The notes under the pieces: model-generated | The model's database searches: none | Seen by the model: only the letters and a program-made list of their open reading frames with translations | Told to the model about the DNA's origin: nothing | Position numbers and translations under genes: made by a program | In this document: one piece after another, positions 1 to 6,325 of the stretch | How positions within the stretch are numbered: position 1 is the stretch's first letter | Layout of the letters: each line of letters starts with the position of its first letter | Assembly: GCA_035512575.1 (NCBI GenBank) | Contig: DATKDT010000045.1 | Coordinates: 1-6,640, forward strand | Direction: 5' to 3' | Origin: JALYRV01 sp035512575 | Lineage (GTDB): Bacteria; Acidobacteriota; Vicinamibacteria; Vicinamibacterales; SCN-69-37 | Length of the DNA: 6,640 nt

Positions 1-650
1 CCGCTGACCAGGATCCAGCCATAGTTCGAATAGCGGTACGCGGTGCCCGGCTCGAACAGCAGATTCTTGTCCGCAAAGCGCGGCATCGCTTCGAGCGTGC
101 CATCGCAATGCTCGCGCATCGGCTCCTCGTCGCCGGCGTCCCGCCTGAGGCCCGACATATGCGCCATCAGCTGCCGCACCGTGATCGGCCACGGTTTTTT
201 CGGGAACGCCGGCACGTACGTCTGAATCTCAGCGTCCAGATTCAATGCTCCCTTCTCCACCAGCATGCCGGCGGCAGCGGAGGTGAGCATCTTGGAGGCG
301 CTGCCGATGTAGAACCGCGTATTGGGCGCCGCTTCCACGCGGTTCTCGACATCCGCCCAGCCGAACGCTTCGGCCCACACGATGTCGCCGTCAACAGCGA
401 CCGCCACCGACAGACCCGGCAGGTTCATCTGCGCGACGTCGGCGCGCACGGCCTGGCGCGCCTGCTCGACAGTGACGGTCCAATCGGCCGGCGGTGTCGA
501 CTCCGCGACGGCCGGGATGCGCTGCGCGTCGGGATGAATGGGCCTGGTGGTTGCGATCACGAACGTCCATAGTCCAACGACGAACAGGAATATCAGGACG
601 GGAATCGCGACGATTATCCAGAGTATGGTCTGGGTGCTGCTCTTCGCCAT
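1..650 (-). CDS. Membrane-anchored serine hydrolase, beta-lactamase/class C family (partial, C-terminus outside window)
   Basis: This is the N-terminal 216 residues of a beta-lactamase-superfamily serine hydrolase (Pfam Beta-lactamase, PF00144: class C enzymes, DD-peptidases, esterases). The substrate is unknown. A short polar start (MAKSSTQT) is followed by one long hydrophobic segment at about residues 9-34 (WIIVAIPVLIFLFVVG). This looks like an uncleaved signal anchor, placing the catalytic domain outside the cytoplasmic membrane. The nucleophile motif SxxK is S117-A-S-K120, the YxN motif is Y207-S-N209, and HMSGL near 164-168 matches the family's HTSGL block. The third motif (HxG/KTG) lies beyond the window edge. 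The start at 650 is chosen because the membrane segment follows it and GGAGGAG precedes it, although the spacing is short. The start lies 37 bases inside the upstream IspH-MpaB gene, so the two are probably translated together. Sequence supports the fold strongly but not the substrate. Confidence 0.9.
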   Translation of the reverse strand, partial: MAKSSTQTILWIIVAIPVLIFLFVVGLWTFVIATTRPIHPDAQRIPAVAESTPPADWTVTVEQARQAVRADVAQMNLPGLSVAVAVDGDIVWAEAFGWADVENRVEAAPNTRFYIGSASKMLTSAAAGMLVEKGALNLDAEIQTYVPAFPKKPWPITVRQLMAHMSGLRRDAGDEEPMREHCDGTLEAMPRFADKNLLFEPGTAYRYSNYGWILVS

Positions 651-2284
651 GCTCCTCCGCTGGAGAGATCTCGTTGTCTGGCCATCGGCCATTGCCGCGC
701 GATCGGTGGCAGCAGCCGCAGCAACGTTCGCAGCGCCAGCGTCCAGCGCGTGAATGCCCGCGCGTCGCGCGCGCGCCACTCGAAGCCGTACGCCTCGCGG
801 ATAGACGTTGGAAGCGATCCGATCGTGAGCACCTGCAGCGCCCGGAATACCGGCCACGCCAGATACCATCCCGGCGGATACAGCAGCGCGCGCGCGAGGG
901 CGCGGCTCGTGTCGCTTACGGCGATGGCGCCGCTCGCGAGCATCTCGCGCATGTAAGTGTCGAGTGCAGCGGTGTCGCGCGGCAGCCATCCGGCCGGCAT
1001 CCCGAGCAGCGGCTCCATGATGGCCGCCTCCGCGCAGTACTGATCGCGCTCGCGCAGGGTTAGAGGCGCGACGAGCCGCTCGTAGGCGAGCGGAATCGAC
1101 TCGAGCAGCGTGGCGTGCACCCACCGCTGCAGTTCGGGATCGTGCGCGGAGTAGGTCTCGCCCGCACCGTCAGCGTTCTGGACGCGGTCGTGAATCGCGT
1201 TGATGCGGGCGGCAGCCTCGATCATCTGCTCCGTGTCGCCGAACGCGATCGCGAGCATCGCGCCGACGGTCGAGCGCAGGCGGCTGATGCCCGGCAGGAG
1301 GGCGCCGCGGAAGCTGCTGTGATCGTGCACCGCGGCGGCAATCGCGGGATGCGCGAACTGCAGCAGGATGGCGCGGGCCCAGCCGGCGACCACGATCATC
1401 TCGCGGTTGACCTGCCAGCTGATGCTGCCGGGCCCCGGCCGGACGCGCTCCGACTCCATCAGGCGGATGCGCGCCTCGACCCGATCGATCACATCGTCCG
1501 GCGTCGAGGTGCCGGCCGTCAGGCCGACGACCTCGGCGGCGTCGAACCATTCGGGACGGACGTCTGCGTCGGTCTGCACATGATGCACGCGGGCGCAGTA
1601 GCGCGCACAGGTCTTGACCAGCTCCCGCGTGTTGTTGCTGGACCGGCCGCCAACCACGATCACGACGTCGGCCTGTTGCGCCATCTCGACCGCCGCGGAC
1701 TGCCGCTGCTTGGTGGGCTTGCAGACCGTGTCGAGAAAGCACACCTCTGACCGCGGGAAGCGTCGTCGAATCAGATCGACCAGCTGTCGCACTTTCTCGA
1801 TCGCCTGGGTCGTCTGGGCCGCCACGCCGATCCGTGGATGCTCCTCGAGCGCGAGGACGTCAGCGTCGTCGAGCACGACATCGAAGAGATCGAGATCGCC
1901 GGTGAGGCCGCGCACCTCCACGTGGTCGCGTTGCCCGACGATCACGACGTGATAGCCCTCGCGTGCGAGGGTGGCGACGGCGCGGTGCGCCACGGTTACG
2001 AGCGGGCACGTGGCTTCGATCACGTCTAGTCCCAGGGCGCGAGTGCGGGCGAGGTTCCGCTCGGAGGTGCCGTGGGCCGTCACCATCACCGTCGGCGTCC
2101 TGACGTCCGCGACATCCTGCGCGATGGCGATGCCCTTCGCCTCGAGGCCGCTCAGGACGGTGGGGTTGTGGACGAGGTCGCCGAGGATCGTGAGGGGCCC
2201 GGTGTCAGCGTGCTCGTGCGCGAGCGCGATGGCATCGCGCACGCCGAAGCACATGCCCAAGTGGACCGCCCGAAGGATCTTCAT
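614..2284 (-). CDS. ispH: IspH (HMBPP reductase) fused to MpaB/Lcp-type DUF2236 oxygenase domain
   Basis: This single 556-residue frame carries two domains. Residues 1 to about 280 are IspH, which reduces HMBPP to IPP and DMAPP with a [4Fe-4S] cluster in the MEP pathway. The cluster cysteines are C12 (GMCFGV), C93 (EATCPLV) and C188 (DTVCKPT). Substrate-pocket residues match E. coli IspH: H39 (LVHN), H71 (TAHG), H121 and E123 (HVEVRGLTG), QTT at 157-159, SSNN at 215-218, and S260 in AGTSTP. Residues about 285-540 match the DUF2236/ER-bound oxygenase MpaB/Lcp family: NREM, ILLQFAHP (306-313), HSSF (322-325), an R..ST helix (335-339), H365, a YSAHDP block (378-383) and WVH (388-390). Studied relatives are haem oxygenases that cleave isoprenoid chains; haem binding here is inferred. 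The junction near base 1440 has no stop or shift. No signal peptide is visible, so it should be cytosolic. The start overlaps the upstream hydrolase stop (ATGA), and the 3' end overlaps the next gene by 37 bases. Confidence 0.93.
   Translation of the reverse strand: MKILRAVHLGMCFGVRDAIALAHEHADTGPLTILGDLVHNPTVLSGLEAKGIAIAQDVADVRTPTVMVTAHGTSERNLARTRALGLDVIEATCPLVTVAHRAVATLAREGYHVVIVGQRDHVEVRGLTGDLDLFDVVLDDADVLALEEHPRIGVAAQTTQAIEKVRQLVDLIRRRFPRSEVCFLDTVCKPTKQRQSAAVEMAQQADVVIVVGGRSSNNTRELVKTCARYCARVHHVQTDADVRPEWFDAAEVVGLTAGTSTPDDVIDRVEARIRLMESERVRPGPGSISWQVNREMIVVAGWARAILLQFAHPAIAAAVHDHSSFRGALLPGISRLRSTVGAMLAIAFGDTEQMIEAAARINAIHDRVQNADGAGETYSAHDPELQRWVHATLLESIPLAYERLVAPLTLRERDQYCAEAAIMEPLLGMPAGWLPRDTAALDTYMREMLASGAIAVSDTSRALARALLYPPGWYLAWPVFRALQVLTIGSLPTSIREAYGFEWRARDARAFTRWTLALRTLLRLLPPIARQWPMARQRDLSSGGAWRRAAPRPYSG
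652..658 (-). promoter_or_regulatory. Ribosome binding site of the anchored serine hydrolase, inside the upstream gene
   Basis: On the minus strand GGAGGAG stands directly before the ATG at 650. It is strongly complementary to the 16S rRNA tail, but only about three bases separate GGAGG from the start, which is closer than usual. It lies within the last codons of the IspH-MpaB gene, so ribosomes finishing that gene pass over it. This supports both the chosen start and translational coupling. Confidence 0.6.
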
Positions 2285-3918
2285 CGCCGCGTGAACCTCA
2301 CGCTGCGAAAGACCGGACTGTTCATGTCGAGCGCCACGACCTTCCCGGCGTTGTCGCGAACGAAGCGCATGGTGAAATTGCCGAACTGGAACGTGTCGCG
2401 GTCGACCGGTCTGAATTCGAGGCCGAGCGGACGCGCATCGTTGAGGCGCGCCGCCAGACCCTGCCTGCCAGGCGTCAGGTCGAGGAACGCGCTCAGCTCG
2501 TCGCTCTCGTAGCGCCCCGCGAACGCTTTCAGATCATCGGCACTCGGCGCAAACGGCCGCGCCCGCCGGTAATGTGTCGTCACGCCTTCCATCGACTTGA
2601 GCTCGAACTGATCGTTCGACAGAAACCGCAGCTCGAAGTCGTCATTCGACATGAAGTTGGTCGAGGGGCGGGCGACGCGAAAGCGTTCCGCGGCCAATGT
2701 GACGAGCGGTCTGCCGCCGGCAATCGCCAGCCGGCCGTTGTTTGCGACGACGCGCATGGGCTCGTTCGTGCGCTCGTTGAAGAACAGTCCGGCCCTGCCG
2801 CTGACATCGACCCCGGTGATGCCGGCGGGTGGCGGCGTCGACGGCGCCCGCTTGAAGCCCTTGTCGGCCAAGATCAGGTCGACGATGCCGGCCGCAAAGT
2901 CATCCCTGGCATCCGAGGCCTCGCCGGCGTTGCAGAGGACGGCGACAGAGATACCGTGATCCAGAAAGTGAGCCGCAATCGATCTGTATGCGGCCGCGCC
3001 GCCGCCGTGCAGCAGCATCCTGCCGGCGCTCTCCGTCAGCAGCGAGATACCGCGCGCGTACGTGAGCTTCCGCCCGTTGCTCAGCGTGGCCGGCGCCTGA
3101 ATGCTCTCGGTCACGAACTTGCCGAGACGCGCGCTCGCCAGCGCATCGTTCCAGAGCACGAGGTCTGCGGCGGTGGTGAACAGCGCGCCCGCGCCGCCAC
3201 GCTCGTTCCCGAGCCGCATGTCCATCCTCCAGGCGCCGCCGGACGGGCTGCCCTGGGGCTCGTACGCCAGCGCGCGGTTCCTGATGACAATGTCAGGATC
3301 GTCGACGTATCTGGAGTTCTTCATTCCGAGCGGATCGAGCACGCGCGTGTGCAGGAACTCGGAGAACTTCTTTCCGCTCGTGCGCGCGACGATCTCGGGC
3401 AGCAGCACGTAACCGCTGTTCGAATAGGACCATTCGGTGCCAGGGACGAAATTCAATGTGCGCTGGCGCAGGAGCAGGCTCATCACGTCGGGATCGCCGC
3501 TCGCCCAGTTCAGCAGCGGCACCCAGTCGCGAATGCCGCTGGTGTGCGTCAGCAGGTGATCGATCGTGATCGTGTGACCGAAGTCGTGCAGCTCCGGGAT
3601 GTGCTTGCGGATGTCGTCGGACAGCGACAACTTCCCCTCCTCGACCAGCAGGAGGATCGCGGCGGCGACGAATTGCTTCCTGATCGATCCGGCGTCGAGC
3701 AGCGACTCGGTGGTCAGCGGGACGTTCCGCTCGAGGTCGGCCAGTCCGTACGCGCGATTGACGACGAGCTTGCCGTCCTGGGAGGCGGCGGCCACGCAGC
3801 CGGGCATGCCGAGCTTGACCCAGCTGAAGATCTTGTCGACCTCGGCGGTCTTGTCCTGGTTTTGAGCGAGTGCCGGGGTGGCGGCGAGCAGGGCGGCGAG
3901 GATGAACGCGACTCTCAT
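2281..3918 (-). CDS. Secreted serine hydrolase, beta-lactamase/class C family with C-terminal extension
   Basis: This is a 545-residue beta-lactamase-superfamily hydrolase (PF00144) exported from the cytoplasm. Residues 1-18 form a Sec signal peptide (FILAALLAATPALA) with a likely cut after A18. Catalytic motifs are S78-I-R-K81 (SxxK), Y165-S-N167 (YxN) and H304-G-G (the third, KTG-like motif). HTSGI at 125-129 is the usual family block. The core ends near residue 355, and about 190 more residues follow, probably beta-rich, as in other large family members. They contain the diagnostic-looking GRYESDEL at 468-475. The family includes peptidases, esterases and amidases, so the substrate cannot be named. 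The start is set by the signal peptide, and no clear Shine-Dalgarno stands before it. It follows the propeller gene after 36 bases and overlaps the IspH-MpaB start by four bases (ATGA). Confidence 0.93.
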   Translation of the reverse strand: MRVAFILAALLAATPALAQNQDKTAEVDKIFSWVKLGMPGCVAAASQDGKLVVNRAYGLADLERNVPLTTESLLDAGSIRKQFVAAAILLLVEEGKLSLSDDIRKHIPELHDFGHTITIDHLLTHTSGIRDWVPLLNWASGDPDVMSLLLRQRTLNFVPGTEWSYSNSGYVLLPEIVARTSGKKFSEFLHTRVLDPLGMKNSRYVDDPDIVIRNRALAYEPQGSPSGGAWRMDMRLGNERGGAGALFTTAADLVLWNDALASARLGKFVTESIQAPATLSNGRKLTYARGISLLTESAGRMLLHGGGAAAYRSIAAHFLDHGISVAVLCNAGEASDARDDFAAGIVDLILADKGFKRAPSTPPPAGITGVDVSGRAGLFFNERTNEPMRVVANNGRLAIAGGRPLVTLAAERFRVARPSTNFMSNDDFELRFLSNDQFELKSMEGVTTHYRRARPFAPSADDLKAFAGRYESDELSAFLDLTPGRQGLAARLNDARPLGLEFRPVDRDTFQFGNFTMRFVRDNAGKVVALDMNSPVFRSVRFTRR

Positions 3919-3930
3919 GGCTGCAAGGAT

Positions 3931-3950
3931 GGCCCGTTCGGGCCGCCCGA
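3931..3950 (-). repeat. Overlapping inverted repeats between propeller and hydrolase genes
   Basis: The 36-base gap between the propeller stop and the hydrolase start holds two hairpins that share an arm. One is GGCCCG/CGGGCC with a two-base loop (3931-3944). The other is TCGGG/CCCGA with a three-base loop (3938-3950). Only one can form at a time. No T-run follows, so it is not a standard intrinsic terminator. It may tune readthrough or mRNA processing, or may simply reflect the high GC content. Confidence 0.35.
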
Positions 3951-3954
3951 GTCT

Positions 3955-5181
3955 TCAGCGCCAGGTGAGCGAGTTGTGAGATGTGCGTGAGGACCGCGGC
4001 GCCGGCCTTGCGCCGAAATAGAGGACATTCGGCGCGCCCGATCGGGCCATGGCGATATCCAGGAAGCCGTCTCCGTCGATGTCCGCTATTGCGAAGCCGT
4101 AGGCGGCGCCCTTCGCGTCGCCGAACGTGACCTTGATGTAGCGGCGTCCGCTGCCGTCGTTGACATAGACCGCCGGCGCGGCTTCGACGTGGCCGATGAC
4201 CACGTCGATGCGGCCGTCGCCGTTGAGGTCATGCACGGCCATGGCGTACGGCGTGTCGGTTCCGTCGGCGATGTCCACGCCCGCCGAGAACGTGCCGTCC
4301 TTCTGCCCGAAATAGGCGATGACCCCGCGCGCTTCGTCGATGGCGACGATATCGAGCAGGCCGTCGGCGTCGAGATCGGCGGCTTCCGCCATCCTGATGC
4401 GCGCGTCGGACGGGCCGAAAGGAATGCGCCGCGCGACCGGAAACGACGCGTCGCCGTCGTTGAGGTACACGTAGCTCTGACCGCGGTCGCGATGCGGAGC
4501 GGCGAGATCGATCAGGCCGTCGCCGTTGAAATCAGCCGGCGTGATCGTCGTCGCCGAATCCCGGGAAAACGCGACACAGTCCGCATCGAAGCGTCCGCCC
4601 CCGCGGTTCAGGCACACGAAGTTGCCGGCATTTCCCCGGTTGGCCACGATGATGTCGGGACGGCCATCGCCGTTGAGATCGGCGACGCCGGCGTTCCGCG
4701 TCCCCCACTCCGGACGGCCGAACGTCGAGCCCTCGGCGAAACGGCCGCGCCCGTCGTTGATGTAGGTCCGTTTCGGATCGGGCGTGTCGTTGCTGATGAC
4801 GACGTCGAGATCGCCGTCGCCGTCGAGATCCACGAGCCGGCCAGAATAGGTGCGGTCGGCGGCCCCGCCGAGATCGTAGGACGCCGTGATGCCGCCCCGG
4901 CCGGCGCCGAGCAATACGCGATTGCGCAGCGGCCAGTGGCGGCCCTTGGCCAGCACCAGGTCCAGCTTTCCGTCGCCATTCACGTCGCCGATGCTGACGT
5001 TTGCCGACGTCTCGGCGGTGGTTTCGAGCAGCAGCTCGCGGTCGAATCGCGGGAGCAGCAGCGCAGCGGACTGGGCGTCGCGCACGCTCATTGCCGCGTG
5101 TGCGGCGGGCATGACGGCGCAGAGCCCGGCGAGAGCCGCGGCTCGGCGGAAGCTGGGTCTCATGCGCGCCACGTGGTTCAT
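3955..5181 (-). CDS. Secreted FG-GAP/VCBS repeat protein, probable seven-bladed beta-propeller
   Basis: This is a 408-residue exported protein built almost wholly of FG-GAP/VCBS repeats, the integrin-alpha-like propeller unit. An N-terminal basic stretch and hydrophobic run (AAALAGLCAVMPAAHA, 14-29) form a signal peptide, likely cut after A29. Seven calcium-loop motifs of the type DxNxDGxxD begin at D66, D118, D168, D217, D269, D318 and D367, about 50 residues apart, which fits a seven-bladed propeller. The fifth has DADADG-like divergence (DLDADG), losing the usual Gly. The tail (ARPAPRSSRTSH) has no sorting domain, so the protein is probably periplasmic or secreted. Such proteins usually bind ligands or partners; no catalytic site is visible. 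The start at 5181 is preferred over an in-frame ATG at 5316 because it puts the signal peptide at the N-terminus and overlaps the upstream stop in an ATGA. A second possible start is M7. Confidence 0.9.
   Translation of the reverse strand: MNHVARMRPSFRRAAALAGLCAVMPAAHAAMSVRDAQSAALLLPRFDRELLLETTAETSANVSIGDVNGDGKLDLVLAKGRHWPLRNRVLLGAGRGGITASYDLGGAADRTYSGRLVDLDGDGDLDVVISNDTPDPKRTYINDGRGRFAEGSTFGRPEWGTRNAGVADLNGDGRPDIIVANRGNAGNFVCLNRGGGRFDADCVAFSRDSATTITPADFNGDGLIDLAAPHRDRGQSYVYLNDGDASFPVARRIPFGPSDARIRMAEAADLDADGLLDIVAIDEARGVIAYFGQKDGTFSAGVDIADGTDTPYAMAVHDLNGDGRIDVVIGHVEAAPAVYVNDGSGRRYIKVTFGDAKGAAYGFAIADIDGDGFLDIAMARSGAPNVLYFGARPAPRSSRTSHNSLTWR
4051..4986 (-). repeat. Seven degenerate repeats encoding calcium-loop motifs
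   Basis: Seven coding repeats, 147-156 bases apart, each encode a DxDxDG-type loop followed by a hydrophobic strand. On the plus strand they appear as recurrent blocks close to CCGTCGCCGTTGAGGTC, with first Asp codons ending at 4986, 4830, 4680, 4533, 4377, 4230 and 4083. Divergence between copies is high outside the loop, so this is old protein-repeat structure rather than recent DNA duplication. Confidence 0.85.
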
Positions 5182-5384
5182 GCCCGTCGCCGCTTTCGGC
5201 GCGTGATCGTTCGCCCGGGCGCGACGACGTCGGCTACGCCGTCCGCGACAGCTTCGCGATCCGCCCGGCGCCGGCGTTTGCGGGCTTCTTCCTTGGCCTC
5301 GTCGTTCGTGCCCCAATAGGCCATGTTCGAGCGGCCCAGCCGTCCACCCTTGCCCGCGTCAGGCTTGCCTCTGCCAATCGCCAT
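5178..5384 (-). CDS. Small, highly basic hypothetical protein, first gene of the operon
   Basis: This is a 68-residue protein I cannot assign to a named family. It opens with a Gly/Lys-rich stretch (GRGKPDAGKGGRLGRSNMAY), then an acidic-basic helix-like stretch (NDEAKEEARKRRRRADREAV), and ends with a second basic cluster (RRKRRRA). There is no signal peptide or membrane segment. The charge suggests nucleic-acid or ribosome binding, which is inference only. Support for a real gene: a purine-rich GGGAAG lies before the ATG at 5384, and its TGA overlaps the ATG of the propeller gene (ATGA), the same coupling seen again at 2281-2284. Its function has no obvious link to the exported proteins downstream. 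Confidence 0.68.
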   Translation of the reverse strand: MAIGRGKPDAGKGGRLGRSNMAYWGTNDEAKEEARKRRRRADREAVADGVADVVAPGRTITRRKRRRA

Positions 5385-5506
5385 GGTCCGCTTCCCGGAT
5401 TCGGTGCACCGCCATCCTACTCGATGGCGCCCAGACAGGGACGAACGGTCGTTGCGCCACGACTGACGGTCTATCCTCCTGCGCGCGATTACGATATTAC
5501 TGAGCC
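5385..5506. promoter_or_regulatory. Divergent intergenic region, probable promoters of both transcription units
   Basis: These 122 bases separate the minus-strand operon from the plus-strand SUMF1-like gene, so both promoters should lie here. Toward the operon, TAGGAT (minus strand, 5419-5414) is a fair -10 about 30 bases before the first ATG, without a good -35. Toward the plus strand, the only AT-rich block is TTACGATATTAC (5489-5500), ending six bases before the ATG at 5507. If it is a -10 element the transcript would be leaderless or nearly so, which would agree with the poor Shine-Dalgarno there. The assignments are weak because sigma-factor preferences of the host are unknown. Confidence 0.45.
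5410..5429. promoter_or_regulatory. Inverted repeat over the putative operon -10, possible operator
   Basis: This is a perfect seven-base inverted repeat, CGCCATC and GATGGCG, separated by CTACTC. The candidate -10 (5414-5419) lies within it. A dimeric repressor bound here would block transcription of the minus-strand operon. Read as RNA it could instead be a hairpin, though it sits at or upstream of the expected transcript start. No regulator gene is present in the window, and chance occurrence in GC-rich DNA is possible. Confidence 0.35.
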
Positions 5507-6325
5507 ATGCAGCCGCGGCGTTTCGCGTGGACCGACTCGGCCGGCCGGCACGAACTGGCCATGATGTGGGTGCCTGGCACGGAGGGCAGCACGTTCGACT
5601 TCGGGCACGGGGCGCGCCGCCGGGCGATTTCGCTGCCCGGATTCTTCATCGCGGCCACGCCCGTGACGCAGGCCCTCTGGCAGCGGGTGATGGGAAGCAA
5701 TCCGTCGAAGCGGCCCGATCCTCGCAGTCCCGTAGAGAACGTATCGTGGGACCACGTCACGTCCCCCGGCGGCTTTCTCGATCGTCTCAATGCCGGCGAG
5801 ATACGCGCGGCCGTTGCCTCAGGAGATTCTGACCTTCGATTCCGGCTGCCTTCGGAGACGGAGTGGGAATACGCCGCGCGTGGCGGTCCGGCCTGGCGGG
5901 ATGCTTTTGCCTTCAGCGGCAGCAACGACGCCGACGCGGTCGCCTGGTACGGACGCCGGTGGACCGCCGGCCATCAGCTTCTCGTCCGCTTGTTTGGATG
6001 GGGCATCGCCTGGCGGCTCGCCAACCGGCTTCCTTATGTGCCGCGCGCGACCCGCACGCACGCGGTCGCGACGAAGGCGCCAAACCAGCTTGGTCTGTAC
6101 GACATGTCGGGCAATGTGTGGGAATGGTGCCAGGACGCGTGCACGGACGACCTGAACGCCCTCCCCGCCGACGGGCGGCCCTATGAGGGCGCCGGCACCG
6201 AACGACGCCTTCGCGGCGGTTGCCACACCAACTGGGATTTGCACTGCACCGTCTGGTGGCGCTATGGCATCCAACCGGATGCGCACGACAGCTGCCTCGG
6301 TGTGCGTGTCGTGCTGGCGCGCTAG
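5507..6325 (+). CDS. SUMF1/formylglycine-generating-enzyme-like domain protein
   Basis: This is a 272-residue protein of the SUMF1 (FGE-sulfatase, PF03781) fold. The blocks run in order: MMWVPGT (19-25), a TPVTQALWQRVMGSNPS block (51-67), PVENVSWD (75-82), RLPSETEWEYAARGG (113-127), LGLYDMSGNVWEWCQD (195-210), RRLRGG (233-238) and GVRVVL (265-270). True formylglycine-generating enzymes carry a paired active-site Cys (human C336/C341) in this last part. By my alignment only C247 matches, and the partner is N242. It is therefore more likely a non-FGE member of the fold. Residues about 149-180 are an insertion rich in hydrophobic and Arg residues (LLVRLFGWGIAW) where relatives are short. No signal peptide is seen. 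A TGA two codons upstream fixes ATG 5507 as the earliest start. No sulfatase gene is nearby. Confidence 0.9.
   Translation: MQPRRFAWTDSAGRHELAMMWVPGTEGSTFDFGHGARRRAISLPGFFIAATPVTQALWQRVMGSNPSKRPDPRSPVENVSWDHVTSPGGFLDRLNAGEIRAAVASGDSDLRFRLPSETEWEYAARGGPAWRDAFAFSGSNDADAVAWYGRRWTAGHQLLVRLFGWGIAWRLANRLPYVPRATRTHAVATKAPNQLGLYDMSGNVWEWCQDACTDDLNALPADGRPYEGAGTERRLRGGCHTNWDLHCTVWWRYGIQPDAHDSCLGVRVVLAR

Noticed and set aside
1430..1450. Possible frameshift or assembly join making an artificial fusion
   Set aside because: The frame stays open with normal codon use on both sides, and both domains are complete at the junction. A chance in-frame join with matching style is less likely, though read mapping would be decisive.
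1115..1750. Plus-strand (211 residues) and alternate minus-strand (1742-1170, 190 residues) frames within the fusion gene
   Set aside because: They are shadow frames. The main frame shows conserved IspH and DUF2236 blocks across the same bases.
2572..3990. Long plus-strand open frame (472 residues) opposite the secreted hydrolase
   Set aside because: It is antisense to a gene with clear catalytic motifs. The translation is Arg/Val/Ala-rich with no recognisable motif, as expected from GC-rich codon bias.
4051..4986. CRISPR-like or tandem DNA repeat because of evenly spaced similar blocks
   Set aside because: The blocks are coding, degenerate, about 50 codons apart and explained by FG-GAP/VCBS loops.
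5182..5316. N-terminal extension of the propeller protein to an ATG at 5316
   Set aside because: It would bury the signal peptide 60 residues inside the protein and be a low-complexity Arg-rich stretch. The ATG at 5181 makes an ATGA overlap with the small upstream gene.
4189..5319. Plus-strand open frame (376 residues) opposite the propeller gene
   Set aside because: Its periodic VAVEI-like repeats are just the antisense reading of the DxDxDG loops.
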